From Methanosarcina siciliae T4/M (lineage in GTDB: Archaea > Halobacteriota > Methanosarcinia > Methanosarcinales > Methanosarcinaceae): 64,000 bases of DNA. This document shows positions 36,510-46,267 of this stretch, piece after piece. The notes under the pieces were generated by a model. It searched no databases. It had not been told where the DNA came from and worked only from the letters and a program-made list of their open reading frames with translations. Position 1 is the first letter of the stretch, and the number at the start of each line of letters is the position of its first letter. The DNA is taken from contig NZ_CP009506.1 in the NCBI RefSeq assembly GCF_000970085.1, positions 2,976,001-3,040,000 of the forward strand, in the 5' to 3' direction. Both the position numbers and the translations under genes were made by a program.

Positions 36510-37501
36510 AAAAGGACAGGCAATTTTTCAGGAGCAATTACAGGAACAATTTTTCAGGAGACAATGCCGTGGATACCGGGAAAAAATTTTTAATAGCAGG
36601 GCTTTTAGGAGCAGGACTGCTGTTCCTGATTATCTTCTTTTCGGGGGACAGGGGATGGCAGGGAGACGGCATTTCCCCTTATACAATCGCAGAAGGAACG
36701 GTCAGGGGGGAGGTATATGTTGACGGCGGGCATGGCTATACCGGAGAAAACCCTTATCTCCAGTATTTCGAACTGCCTCCGGGAGAGGTAAAGTACGCAA
36801 GGTTTTATGTGCCTGTCTGGAACTACGACAGTGGAGATAGTATCCGGGTGACGGTCAATGGAAATGAACTTGCTGTTAGACAGGAGCCCGATTATGTTTC
36901 GGCATGGGGTACAGCTCTTTACTGCCTCGATACCAGTACTTCCCTTGGCACCGGATTAAACGAAGTCTCGGTCCTATCCGAAAATCCGGGAGGTGGCCCA
37001 TACGGCATCACTCTGGTTGCAGTTTGCGAGAACAAATCCCTGCCTCCTGTCAGGTTCTGGATTAACGAAGGCAACTATGCTCTTACCTATACAAATAAAC
37101 AGGACAGAGTAACAAGCACCTTTAAAGGTACATCTCCAGGGAAAAATGCAAGCCTTTACGCTATGCTGGTTGCAGGCACCGAAGGAGAAAAGGATGATCT
37201 CTATTTCGATTCCTTAAAGATCGGTAGCGATGTGGGGAACTCCTCGCAGGGAAAGTACTTTGACCTGTATTCGGCTTCGGTTTCCCCGAAAAGTACGGAA
37301 AGTATCCTGAGCTTCGAAAGGGGAGAGGAAGGCTATCTCCATCCCTGTGTTGCAGTCCTTGTTTCAGAATCGGAATCAGACAGTGAATTTCTCAAACTTC
37401 ATGAGCAGAAAAGCTCAACAGGAGGACAGATCCCGTATTCTGTAATCGTCGTATCCATTCTAGCCTGCCTGGCGCTTGTCCTGAGGTTCAGGAAGAAATG
37501 A
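36506..37501 (+). CDS. Membrane-anchored DUF3344 protein
   Basis: A 331-residue DUF3344 protein with an N-terminal membrane helix (FLIAGLLGAGLLFLIIFF), an extracellular DUF3344 domain (~55-300; GEVYVDGGHGYTGENPYLQY, VRFWINEGNYALTY) and a C-terminal helix (VIVVSILACLALVLRFRKK) that should anchor it. The TTG at 36506 overlaps the permease stop codon, suggesting translational coupling. A GTG at 36569, with AGGAG eight bases before it, is an alternative start just before the helix. It lies between the permease and the ECF S-like gene. Its role is unknown; context suggests it is handled by, or feeds, one of these transporters. Confidence 0.82.
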   Translation: MKKDRQFFRSNYRNNFSGDNAVDTGKKFLIAGLLGAGLLFLIIFFSGDRGWQGDGISPYTIAEGTVRGEVYVDGGHGYTGENPYLQYFELPPGEVKYARFYVPVWNYDSGDSIRVTVNGNELAVRQEPDYVSAWGTALYCLDTSTSLGTGLNEVSVLSENPGGGPYGITLVAVCENKSLPPVRFWINEGNYALTYTNKQDRVTSTFKGTSPGKNASLYAMLVAGTEGEKDDLYFDSLKIGSDVGNSSQGKYFDLYSASVSPKSTESILSFERGEEGYLHPCVAVLVSESESDSEFLKLHEQKSSTGGQIPYSVIVVSILACLALVLRFRKK

Positions 37502-37562
37502 TGTTTTGAGAACCTGGGTATCTGACCTGAATTCAAAAGCGATAGACGAAAAGAGGTAAAAT

Positions 37563-38672
37563 ATGAAATACGGAAGGATTCTCACATTAATGCTTGCACT
37601 TATCCTGGCAGCTTCCTTGGTTCCCGGAGTTTCTGCATCAGATGAAGTTTCTGCATCAGATGAAGTTTCAGGCTCAGCTTCCTCCTCTCTCGGGTTAGGC
37701 CTGGAAATCCCCCTTGACAAAGATCAGGCTCCCGATGTCCTTGTAGCTGGACATTCCTGGGAAAGGGCCCGGTTAAACCTTGAGAATCCAGGCATTGAAA
37801 CCCTGCATAACATAACCGTATTCATCGAAGTTCCGGAAGGTCTGGAAATCAGCATTCCTTCCCAGCCGTATCTGATAAAAACAGAAGGGCAGCAAATTAC
37901 GGCGGAAATCGGGGAATTGGATCCCGGACAAAGTGCAAGTCTCCTTCTGGACATAAAGCCTCCTGCTTCCGTTGAGTTCAAAAAAGAGGCCACATTCACG
38001 ATTAAGACAGTCTACTCCGGAGGGGAGCAGCAAAGCAAGCACACAGTCAGCCTCATACCCCCACCCTCCTGGCTTACTTATTTTACTATCCTGGCAAGCC
38101 TCCTGCTTTTTGCAGGCATTCTGGCTGCATTTAAACGCTCCGGAGTCCTTGACCTCTTTTCAACTGTCGACCTGATAACCATCGCTCTTCTTGCAGCCGT
38201 TATTGCCGTTGTGTTCCGCTACCTGAGCAAGCTCATTAACCTGGGGTGGTTTGACGGGCTGGTCATTGCAATTCCCACCGTTATCCTGATGATAGTTGCC
38301 CTGCAGCTGGTCCGAAAGCCCGGGACTGCAACCCTGCTCTTTACCTGTGTCCTGCTCATAAGCATGGTTGTCTGGGGTTCTCATATTATGTGGCTGGGCT
38401 TTTACATTGCCGAAGGGGTAGTCGTCGACCTCCTGGTCATCCTGTTCGGGATGGACTATGCTGACAGGCGCCTGACCGCCGTAATCTATGGCATATCAAG
38501 AGGTGCGGTCTCAACCCTTGTTTTTTATCTGCTCTATGCACCTGTTGAGTGGAAAATCTCCTATGCGCCCTGGTATATAGGGCTTCAGCTCGCACTTGCA
38601 TGTGCAGGGGGGTTAATTGGGGGATTGCTCGGTTACGATACGGCGGTAAAAATGAGCGGGGCAAGGCTTTAA
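37563..38672 (+). CDS. ECF transporter S-component-like membrane protein with extracellular Ig-like domain
   Basis: A 369-residue protein. Signal peptide 1-25, then a duplicated SASDEV stretch, then an NEW1/CARDB-like domain (~50-160; ARLNLENPGIETLHNITVFI). A membrane part follows with one linker helix (WLTYFTILASLLLFAGILAAF) and about six more from ~200: STVDLITIALLAAVIAVVFR resembles the first helix of ECF substrate-binding S components, and LLVILFGMDYADRR with GGLIGGLLGYD fits the remainder. ECF S components capture vitamins, thiamine precursors or metal ions. Placement beside a fused double ATPase and EcfT supports the call; the order resembles YkoEDC-type systems. The Ig-like ectodomain is unusual for an S component. 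It overlaps the convergent ATPase gene by four bases at the 3' end. Substrate unknown. Confidence 0.7.
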   Translation: MKYGRILTLMLALILAASLVPGVSASDEVSASDEVSGSASSSLGLGLEIPLDKDQAPDVLVAGHSWERARLNLENPGIETLHNITVFIEVPEGLEISIPSQPYLIKTEGQQITAEIGELDPGQSASLLLDIKPPASVEFKKEATFTIKTVYSGGEQQSKHTVSLIPPPSWLTYFTILASLLLFAGILAAFKRSGVLDLFSTVDLITIALLAAVIAVVFRYLSKLINLGWFDGLVIAIPTVILMIVALQLVRKPGTATLLFTCVLLISMVVWGSHIMWLGFYIAEGVVVDLLVILFGMDYADRRLTAVIYGISRGAVSTLVFYLLYAPVEWKISYAPWYIGLQLALACAGGLIGGLLGYDTAVKMSGARL

Positions 38673-40525
38673 AGTAAGCTTACTTCTTCTCCGCCATCGT
38701 TTTCTTCAACTATTTTTTCGATTTCCATGGGCCTGCAAGCCGAAAGTTCAGGACAGCGGGCCTTAAGGAATCTTTTCAGGTCGGAAACTGTAAGAATCCG
38801 GGGAATGTCTATTCCCTGTTTCCTGAGGTCAAGGGCCAGCCTTGCAGGAAGGGGAGGGAGAAGCCCGGCTGCCCCCAGTTCTTCGGGGCTTGAAAATACC
38901 TCGGCTGTCGGGCCGTCAAGAAGGATTTTTCCCTGTTTCATCACAACAACCCTTTCCGCATACTCCGCTGCAAGCTCCATATCATGGGTTATGAGAATCA
39001 CGGTTTTACCGAGCCTGTTAAGTTCCCTTATTTTATCCAAGAACTTACGGATATGCCCTCTGTCCTGCCCTGTTGTAGGTTCGTCCAGGACCAGCAGGTC
39101 CGGTTCAAGGGCAAGAATGGAAGCTACTGCCAGGCGCTGGCGCTGCCCTCTTGAGAGTGCGTGAGGATGTCTGTTCCTGTAAGCCGAAAGTTCCATCATT
39201 TCCAGGGCAGAACCCGCCAGTTTTTTGATTTTCTCTTCAGGTATTCCCAGGTTCTCAAGCCCGAAACAGACTTCTTCAAAAACGCTGTTGGTAAAGATCT
39301 GCGAGTCCGGGTTCTGGAAAAGGTAACCTACTTTCTTTGAGAGCCGGGCAGTGGAATACCCTCTTATGTCTTTTCCATCGAGGAGGATTCTTCCTGAGGA
39401 AGGCCTGTAAAATCCTATAAGATGGCCTGCAAGGGTTGTCTTTCCTGCCCCATTGTGCCCGAGCAGAGCAAGAAATTCCCCACGTTTTATTTCAAAGTTG
39501 AGGTTTTCAAAAGTTTCCGAACCGTCCTCATGCCTATAGCAAAGCTGCTCAATCAGGACATGAGAATGGCTATTTCGGGGTTGCGGTGCGGGATCCGGAA
39601 CTTCAGATAATCTTTTCTCATGACCTTCTGGATGGATTTCTACCTCAGATGCCTGAAGAAGTTCTTTCAGTCGTTTCAGGAGAGTGTCATAATCAGGAAT
39701 ATAAGCAGGAATACTTGAGTTCTCCGGGGAAAAACCCAGGAAGCGGGCAATTTCCGTGAGCTGGGGAGGATGAATCCCGAGCTTTCGGAGTTTTTCTTCC
39801 TCGCGGCACAGGATCTCAAAAGGTTTTCCATCCAGAATGACTTTTCCTTCATCCATAACAAGCATGCGGTCTGCCATTTCAAAAACATCATCGAGTTTAT
39901 GTTCTATCAGGATGAGAGTGGTTCTGTTTTCCGCATTAAGACGTTTGAGCAGTTCAAGCACCTCTCCGGTACCTGCAGGGTCCAGGTCCGAGGTTGGTTC
40001 GTCAAGGACCAGGATTTCAGGCTGCATTGCCAGGTTTCCTCCGATTGCGGTCCTCTGTTTTTCCCCTCCCGAAAGTGTGAAGATAAAGTGGTCTTCCAGA
40101 CCTTCCAGCCCTACTTCTTTCAGCGCTTTTTTCACACGGGTTCGGATTTCTTCCCTGGGCAACCCGAGATTTTCAGGCCCGAAAGCAAGATCTTCGGCCA
40201 CGGTCAGGGAGAACAGCTGAGTTTCAGGGTTCTGGAAAACCATCCCTACTTCAAGGGCCAGGCTGTGGACTTTTTCATGTTTCAGGTCTTTTCCCCGGAG
40301 CAGGACGCTCCCTGAAAAGCTTCCCCCCGAAACCTCAGGTACCAGCCTGTTAAGGCAGCGTACCAGAGTACTTTTTCCACAGCCGCTGGGGCCTGCAAGG
40401 AGCACGAACTCCCCTTTTTTAAGCTCAAGATCCACATCCGAAAGAGCAGCGGAATCCGAATATGGATAGTTGTATGTAATTTTTTCAAGTCTGATTTGCG
40501 GAGAGGTTGCTTTCGAGGGTTCCAT
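38669..40525 (-). CDS. ecfA: ECF transporter ATPase, two fused ABC domains
   Basis: A 618-residue cytoplasmic protein with two complete ATPase domains. The first (~10-260) has Walker A GPSGCGKST, Q-loop VFQNPETQLF, signature LSGGEKQR and Walker B ILVLDEPTSDLD. The second (~335-560) has GHNGAGKTT, LFQNPDSQIF, an altered signature LSRGQRQR (R for the usual G) and LLVLDEPTTGQD. Q-x-P-E/D-x-Q-x-F motifs identify the cobalt/ECF ATPase group. It should pair with EcfT (40636) and the S-like protein (37563) as an uptake transporter. The gene lies on the opposite strand between these two, convergent with one and divergent from the other, so coordinated expression would require separate promoters. Confidence 0.93.
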   Translation of the reverse strand: MEPSKATSPQIRLEKITYNYPYSDSAALSDVDLELKKGEFVLLAGPSGCGKSTLVRCLNRLVPEVSGGSFSGSVLLRGKDLKHEKVHSLALEVGMVFQNPETQLFSLTVAEDLAFGPENLGLPREEIRTRVKKALKEVGLEGLEDHFIFTLSGGEKQRTAIGGNLAMQPEILVLDEPTSDLDPAGTGEVLELLKRLNAENRTTLILIEHKLDDVFEMADRMLVMDEGKVILDGKPFEILCREEEKLRKLGIHPPQLTEIARFLGFSPENSSIPAYIPDYDTLLKRLKELLQASEVEIHPEGHEKRLSEVPDPAPQPRNSHSHVLIEQLCYRHEDGSETFENLNFEIKRGEFLALLGHNGAGKTTLAGHLIGFYRPSSGRILLDGKDIRGYSTARLSKKVGYLFQNPDSQIFTNSVFEEVCFGLENLGIPEEKIKKLAGSALEMMELSAYRNRHPHALSRGQRQRLAVASILALEPDLLVLDEPTTGQDRGHIRKFLDKIRELNRLGKTVILITHDMELAAEYAERVVVMKQGKILLDGPTAEVFSSPEELGAAGLLPPLPARLALDLRKQGIDIPRILTVSDLKRFLKARCPELSACRPMEIEKIVEENDGGEEVSLL

Positions 40526-40635
40526 ACTATCATTCAGCTTTTTACACCTTGGAGTTTAAAATCCTTATGAAAAGTAAGAAATAGTTTTATTGTTATTCAA
40601 TTTTGTATGAACTTCCCCGATGGAGGAATTGTGCC

Positions 40636-41499
40636 TTGAAGTGGCTCTTTCGTTATGAACAAAAAGACAGCCTGCTGCACAGGCTGGACCCGAGAGTGAA
40701 ACTTCTCTGGCTTTTCGGGGTCTCAGTACTGAGTGTTGTCCTCGGGACTCCCTATTCGCTGGTGGCCCTTTTCGCTTCAACCCTGCCTTTCTGGTTCATC
40801 CTGAGGCCCTCAAAAAGCAAGGTAAAGGCAATGCTCATCGTCTTTGGGAGTATCGGGCTGGGTTTTATTCTCTCACAGGCCCTTTTCTATTACTGGGCAA
40901 AAGACCCGCTGTTTACCCTCATCCCTTCTTCTTTTCCTTTGCTGGGTCCCCTTACGGGAGGGATCTATTTCTATGCTGACGGGGCCGTTTACGGGCTGTA
41001 CCAGTCTTTCCGTTTTATGACATCTCTGAGCGCTGCAATGCTGGTGTTGGCAACAAGTCACCCCTCGGGGCTTATCTCCGGGCTAGTCAGATTTTTCGAA
41101 ATAAGAATAGGAGGAAATAATTACAGGGTAGGCCTTCCCTACGAAATTGCATTCATGCTATCTTCCGCAGTTAGCTTCGCTCCTACGCTGCTTGAAGAAA
41201 GCGGGATAATCCTCAATGCGATGCAGGCAAGAGGGCTTGAGTTAAAAGGCGGGGTCCGTACGAAAGCAAAAGCTCTGAAATACATCCTTGTCCCTCTCGT
41301 GGTCAATATACTCCGGGCAGGGCGAAAACTCGCAGTCGCAGCTGACACCCGGGGTTTTCGGGCAAACAGGAACAGGACCTATGTAAACGAGCTCAGGCTG
41401 AAAAGCAATGATTACCTTTTTCTTGCATACACAATCCTTATTACGGCAGCTGGGCTTTACCTGAGTTATTCGGGGTTCGGAGGGACAGTCCCGGTCTGA
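40636..41499 (+). CDS. ecfT: ECF transporter T component (EcfT/CbiQ family)
   Basis: A 287-residue integral membrane protein that couples ATP hydrolysis to the S component. The start is TTG 40636, selected because GGAGGA lies eight bases upstream and the product begins MKWLFRYEQKDSLLHRLDPR, typical for CbiQ; a longer frame from a TTG at 40603 would include this Shine-Dalgarno sequence. Four or five membrane segments are visible, plus the paired A-R-G coupling motifs MQARGLELKG and AADTRGFRANRNRT near the C-terminal third. About 110 bases separate it from the divergent ATPase gene, so the two promoters are back to back. Confidence 0.92.
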   Translation: MKWLFRYEQKDSLLHRLDPRVKLLWLFGVSVLSVVLGTPYSLVALFASTLPFWFILRPSKSKVKAMLIVFGSIGLGFILSQALFYYWAKDPLFTLIPSSFPLLGPLTGGIYFYADGAVYGLYQSFRFMTSLSAAMLVLATSHPSGLISGLVRFFEIRIGGNNYRVGLPYEIAFMLSSAVSFAPTLLEESGIILNAMQARGLELKGGVRTKAKALKYILVPLVVNILRAGRKLAVAADTRGFRANRNRTYVNELRLKSNDYLFLAYTILITAAGLYLSYSGFGGTVPV

Positions 41500-41543
41500 C
41501 CTGAAATGCCCTCCGGAAAAAGCAGTTCCAAAAAAGGGGTTCT

Positions 41544-42878
41544 TCATTTTCGGGTTTTTTGCTTTCGGTGACCTGCAGCCAGTTTTCCGCCCGTTATGAT
41601 GACAAGAGTAGAAATGAATTCGAATCCCGGAGTATTTTCGGTTTTATCTCCTGAAGTTTCATCTCCTGAATTTTCTATGTCGGAAGTTCCCGGGTTTTCA
41701 GAGGTTTCCTCTAAAGAGGCCTGCACATCTTCTGCCTGTGAATCTACCTGTGCTTCTTCTGTCAGAGAGTCTTTTTCAACCACCAGAAAGGACCCTGAAG
41801 GCACCGCATAGTCCCCTACAGCCTGGAAAAGGATGGAATTTTCTCCGGATTTCAGGTAGTCCTTTACTTCTCTTGTGTCAATATCCAGGTCAGGGTAAGG
41901 CTTACCATTGCAGATTCCGGGGAATTCGTTCCCATTAACCAGAAGGATATTATCTTCCCAGTTCCCGGACTGAATGATCGTCCAGAGCGTCGCACTGCGG
42001 ACAGGAAACTGCAGAGTGGGCCTGAGCATTTCACATATTGTCTGGTTTGGGCTGGCATAGTAAAGCGGATTTCCGTTTTCATCCATCTGGGAATTGAGTT
42101 CTTCAGCCCCTTCTCCTATCCAGTATTCCATATACTTTCCGTTCGGGTCCGTATAAACTATAAGCAACCCCACCCCATCAAAGCAGACATAAGGAGTACC
42201 TGAGCCTATGTTTTCAATATCTGTTTTAAAGGTTCCAGAACCGGGAACGTACGTACTCACATCATAAGCCCAGGTACCCGTGGGATAATCATAAATGCCC
42301 CAGCCTTTCCTGTCACTGTATTCCCTCTCAGGTTCAAGGCTTTCCCCGTTAAAGCTCAGGTTCATCTCAGGATACCTCCCCGTGATTCCTTCGGCACTCC
42401 AGGTCCAGTAGACATAGAGCCTTGCAAATTTCACAGTCGCCCCCTCAGGCAAGTTAACATTATGTATTACAGAATACACATCTCCGGGATAGACTTTCCC
42501 ACTGTAATAACTATCCCCTACCGTATAAATAAGGTCTCCCTGAACCGTATCATGGCTGTATACTTCAAGAGGTTTGTCTGCCACATATCCGTTGTTCTCA
42601 GGAGACTGGGCCAGGGCAGGAGGAATCATCAACCCGCAGAATAATGTAATCAAAAGACATATTCCGGCAGTTAGAGGTAGTATATTCACTACCTTGCCGA
42701 ACTTTTCCTTCCTGTCTCTACACCTGTTTTTGCACCTGTTTTTTTCCGTTCTGTCAAAATGCCTGTTTTTTGCTTTACATCCTGCATTTATTATTGGATT
42801 CTTCCTGATTCTGCAGGGAAGCCTTCGGTTCCCTTTACGCTTTATACTACCATCCTGCATTACTTTTCCCGCTTGCAT
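41544..42878 (-). CDS. DUF3344 protein with basic N-terminus and PGF-CTERM-like tail
   Basis: A 444-residue protein. The ATG at 42878 follows GGAGGG at seven bases, which supports a long N-terminus: ~62 very basic residues with several cysteines (RCKNRCRDRKEKFGK) before the membrane helix (ILPLTAGICLLITLFCGLMI). The DUF3344 domain spans ~100-370 (VKFARLYVYWTWS, YMEYWIGEGAEELN). A Ser/Glu-rich stalk (~375-415) ends in TPGFEFISTLVIITGGKLAA followed by basic residues, which looks like a weak PGF-CTERM sorting signal. The tail is therefore probably processed and lipid-linked at the surface. It lies in the transport block on the strand opposite to its DUF3344 relatives. Confidence 0.82.
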   Translation of the reverse strand: MQAGKVMQDGSIKRKGNRRLPCRIRKNPIINAGCKAKNRHFDRTEKNRCKNRCRDRKEKFGKVVNILPLTAGICLLITLFCGLMIPPALAQSPENNGYVADKPLEVYSHDTVQGDLIYTVGDSYYSGKVYPGDVYSVIHNVNLPEGATVKFARLYVYWTWSAEGITGRYPEMNLSFNGESLEPEREYSDRKGWGIYDYPTGTWAYDVSTYVPGSGTFKTDIENIGSGTPYVCFDGVGLLIVYTDPNGKYMEYWIGEGAEELNSQMDENGNPLYYASPNQTICEMLRPTLQFPVRSATLWTIIQSGNWEDNILLVNGNEFPGICNGKPYPDLDIDTREVKDYLKSGENSILFQAVGDYAVPSGSFLVVEKDSLTEEAQVDSQAEDVQASLEETSENPGTSDIENSGDETSGDKTENTPGFEFISTLVIITGGKLAAGHRKQKTRK

Positions 42879-43505
42879 TACTCTTCCCTCCTGAAAAATT
42901 ACTGATATTCTTTTGGAAATTCAGATCTTTGGTAACAATTTAAAATAGCAAATAACTAAGATATTGAGGTTCTTTTATAACAATTGGAATTAGTAAACAA
43001 TAATGTACACTGGATATATAAATTCTTTTAAAAAATAAGTATTTGTAAATACATAATAACATATTTTGTTACTATTTTCCCCTTTATGTTCACTTAGTTC
43101 AATCTATATATCCCGGATACAACTAAATAATCCCATAATTGAATAACCTGAAAAAAGTCTCAAGAAAGCTTCAAGAAAGATCGAATAAGCTGGGACGTTA
43201 AGAGGTCTGAGAGCTTTAGGGCAATGTCTCAGGCCTTATTTCAGTTAAATTCCCTGCAGCCTTCCGGGAAATGTCCCGGAGTAAATTTTGGTCTTTGGTA
43301 TTGTTCAAATGAGATTTTTAATATTTCATACAAAAAAGAAAAATAGTAATATTTAATAACCTTTACTTCACAGTAATTATCCGATGGTAAGATATTTGTT
43401 ACAATGATAACGCCTCAGAAATAGGAATTTATAATAAGATAAAAACAGAGGCAGTCTGAATCTCTCCCGAGGTTCAAATTTCACTCTGTAAGAAAGTGAA
43501 CGGCA
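42879..43505. other. Intergenic region with a hairpin
   Basis: No gene was seen. A perfect hairpin TCCGGGAAATGTCCCGGA lies at 43263-43280. The stretch is AT-rich on both sides and should hold divergent promoters for the DUF3344 genes at 42878 and 43506. Confidence 0.55.
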
Positions 43506-45293
43506 ATGAATACAGATCCTGTAAAGACAACCTTACGATGTATACTCCTGCTCTCATTTCTACTCTCAGCCCTTCCTGCAGGAGCCGTATACTCTTATGA
43601 TGGCATACCCCTTGCCTCGGACGCTCAGGGCACATTCAGGGGAGAGATCTACATAGATGGAGGACACGGGCTTTCATTTCCCCCATACTCTCAGGAATTT
43701 GACGTACCGGATGGCACTCTCCGCTGGGCTCGCCTGTATGTAGGTGTATGGGGAGGTACGGAGAACTATAAAGGCTGGGTCCTACCCGAGTTCAACGGGC
43801 AACGGCTTGAACAGTTGCAGCTTGCCGGGGTCGAGGATAAGAACGAAAATGTATACTGTGCAGGTCATGGGGTTTACTGGGTTTCCTATGACGTCAGCAA
43901 CATCACGAAAAACGGGAATAATACTGTAGAGGTTCTTACAAGCAGCGGTGAGCCCGGGAACAAACTGGACGGGAGAGTCTATGGGGCAGTACTTGCCGCA
44001 GCCTGTGAAGACTCAAAAGCGCCCCTCGTATCCTACCAGCTCCTGAGCGGGAACGTAAACCTTCATGGGAAAGGCTGGAGCGGGACTCTCGCAAATGTAA
44101 ACGACCAGACAGACGTCAATTTTATTTCCTCGCAGATACCGGGCAGCCCGGAAGCTGCTACCCTTTCTGTAGTATACCTTACAGGGTCAAGAGGTTTGCC
44201 TGATTATCTGGAATTCAACGGAGAAATGCTTGGTATTTCCCCTGCGTACCTGGCCGAGAGCTATGGCGGAAAGGCAATGGATATTGCCAATGAGGTTAGC
44301 TTTGATGCCTCGGGAGAAAAGGGCTTTTCTTCCAGTTACTTTGATATAGAGCATTTTGACGTACTCAATTACTTACAAACCGATAATACCGTTTCTTTTG
44401 TAAGAGGCCTTGACCTGGACGGGGATGGGGAAATCGGACTCCAGGAAGGAGAAGATTACCTGCACCCGGTCCTGGCAGCCCTTGTCCTGAGTTCCGGGAG
44501 TACCGCTTCCGTGCTTCCTGACCTCTACCCCGAGATGGAAGTCCCGGAACAGGAACTGGTAGATGAAAAATCGGCAGAAATTTCCTTTACAATAAACAAT
44601 CCGGGAGGGATCTGCGAAGAGAACTGTACGGTTAGCTTCAGGGTTGACGGAACTGAGGTTTTAACTTCCTCTGCCCTGATGGAGGCTTCCGGAGTATACA
44701 AGTCTTCATTTTCATGGCCGGCAGTCGAAGGGGAACACCTGATTGAGCTTGCCGTTGACCCAGAAGCAAAAATACAAGAGTCAGACGAGGAAAATAATGT
44801 CTGTGCATTAAATGTCAGCGTCAAATCAAAACCCGACCTTTCGGTTTCTCTGGAAGAACCCTTGAAAATTGAGGCTCAGGAAGAGACTTCATCAGCGTCA
44901 TTGCTCTTTTTCTCTGTCCTCTCTCTTTTCGGGGCCCGGAGAAAAAAACCTCTTTTCCTGCTTTTAATTGCAGTATTCATAATAGCTGCTTTTAGCGGCT
45001 GTGTCGATGAAACACAGACAGTAGAAAAAACTACCTACTCTATCCCGCTAAAGATTACAAATAGTGGAGAAGCTTCAGCCCTGGATTTTGATGTAAACCT
45101 CTATCTTGATGGGGAAAGTGTTACTGTCCTGAAGATCCCGGAACTTGAAGGCCAGACTTCAATGGAGGACCAGATCAGGGTTCGGACCCTTAAGGGTGAG
45201 CATACCCTTAGCGTGAAGGTAGATGAGCATAATGACATAGTTGAGTCGGACGAGGATAACAATGGATTTGAGGAAAGCTGCTATTTTAATTAA
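43506..45293 (+). CDS. DUF3344 protein with two CARDB-like domains
   Basis: A 595-residue protein. Signal peptide 1-27; DUF3344 ~28-340 (GEIYIDGGHGLSFPPYSQEF, ARLYVGVWGG), including a Ca-loop-like DLDGDGEIGLQEGED near 300; CARDB ~345-440 (VDPEAKIQESDEENNVCALN); membrane stretch ~462-500 (LLFFSVLSLFGARRKKPLFL, then LIAVFIIAAFSGC); then a second CARDB-like domain ~505-590 ending DEHNDIVESDEDNNGFEESC. FSGC resembles a lipobox but lies internally after a helix. This looks like a fusion of a DUF3344 protein to a small lipoprotein-like CARDB protein. It overlaps the next gene by 32 bases, so they form an operon with the ABC ATPase at 46268. Confidence 0.85.
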   Translation: MNTDPVKTTLRCILLLSFLLSALPAGAVYSYDGIPLASDAQGTFRGEIYIDGGHGLSFPPYSQEFDVPDGTLRWARLYVGVWGGTENYKGWVLPEFNGQRLEQLQLAGVEDKNENVYCAGHGVYWVSYDVSNITKNGNNTVEVLTSSGEPGNKLDGRVYGAVLAAACEDSKAPLVSYQLLSGNVNLHGKGWSGTLANVNDQTDVNFISSQIPGSPEAATLSVVYLTGSRGLPDYLEFNGEMLGISPAYLAESYGGKAMDIANEVSFDASGEKGFSSSYFDIEHFDVLNYLQTDNTVSFVRGLDLDGDGEIGLQEGEDYLHPVLAALVLSSGSTASVLPDLYPEMEVPEQELVDEKSAEISFTINNPGGICEENCTVSFRVDGTEVLTSSALMEASGVYKSSFSWPAVEGEHLIELAVDPEAKIQESDEENNVCALNVSVKSKPDLSVSLEEPLKIEAQEETSSASLLFFSVLSLFGARRKKPLFLLLIAVFIIAAFSGCVDETQTVEKTTYSIPLKITNSGEASALDFDVNLYLDGESVTVLKIPELEGQTSMEDQIRVRTLKGEHTLSVKVDEHNDIVESDEDNNGFEESCYFN

Positions 45294-46245
45294 CTTCCTG
45301 CTGCTCATTACCCCGGTTTCGGCGTCATATGCGGGCGATAAACCCCTGCAGACGGTCCTCCATGACAAACACCAGGGAGCTCTTGAATTTTCTCTAGGGG
45401 ACAGCAGGTACAGCGGAGAGCTTGAACACAATAAAAGTTATCAGGTGAACTTTGATATCGAACCCCCGGCCGGGAGTTCCGTAAGGGTTGCAAAGGCTTA
45501 CGTTTACTGGGTCTGGAGCAAAAAAGGACTTGAAGGCATCTATCCGAAATTTAATGCTTCTCTTGTACATTCGGGCACGGTCTTGCCTCTTCAGGGAGGG
45601 CAAATGTATACTGATACAAAGGGTTTTGTATCCAGGTACGACTTTTTTTCAGGCGCTCACGCTTTTGACCTGAGCGAGGAAATTTCCGAACCCGGTACTT
45701 ACTCCATCTCACTTGTAAATTCAGCCGAAGACGGAAGCACCTTTTGCGTGCAGGGAATAGGGCTTCTGCTTGTCTATGAAGGTTCGGAGCTACCTGTGAT
45801 CGAGTACTGGATCAATGAAGGCTGTGATATGCTGTATGCAGAATACGGGATAGACCCCGAAATGGCCACTACGACAGCTTATTTTGAGGGTGATATCAAC
45901 TCCGAAAATATTGCAACCGCACGCTTGATAACAGTTTCTCCTTCCGGTGGCTACAGTTCAGGCACAGGAGCCCGGAACAGGCTTTACTTTAACGAGAAAA
46001 CCGGGAGTATTCCGGTTATTGGCGATATTATACAGATCCTGTTCGGTGGAGGAAAAAGCTGGAAGAACATATACCAGACAAACGAAACTGTCCAGGTTGC
46101 TCTGGACGAAAGGCAGGTAGTTACTTATCTGGAACCTGTAGAAAACTTTGTCAGCATCCAGGATAACGGAGATTACCTTCTGGCAACGAATGCAATACTG
46201 GCGCTTGAATTCAAAGAGCCTGAAACCCCGGAGGAGGAAAGCTGA
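45262..46245 (+). CDS. Secreted DUF3344 protein
   Basis: A 327-residue protein. The ATG at 45262 (MDLRKAAILINFLLLITPVS) is preferred because GAGG precedes it by seven bases and a signal peptide follows at once; the frame extends upstream to a TTG at 45241. The DUF3344 domain fills the mature part (VRVAKAYVYWVWSKKGLEGI, VIEYWINEGCDMLYAEYG). It is closest in motif wording to the 41544 protein. No C-terminal anchor is seen. It lies between a DUF3344-CARDB gene and the ABC ATPase gene (22 bases downstream). Confidence 0.83.
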   Translation: MDLRKAAILINFLLLITPVSASYAGDKPLQTVLHDKHQGALEFSLGDSRYSGELEHNKSYQVNFDIEPPAGSSVRVAKAYVYWVWSKKGLEGIYPKFNASLVHSGTVLPLQGGQMYTDTKGFVSRYDFFSGAHAFDLSEEISEPGTYSISLVNSAEDGSTFCVQGIGLLLVYEGSELPVIEYWINEGCDMLYAEYGIDPEMATTTAYFEGDINSENIATARLITVSPSGGYSSGTGARNRLYFNEKTGSIPVIGDIIQILFGGGKSWKNIYQTNETVQVALDERQVVTYLEPVENFVSIQDNGDYLLATNAILALEFKEPETPEEES

Positions 46246-46267
46246 CTTTTTGCGGAGGGGATACGGA

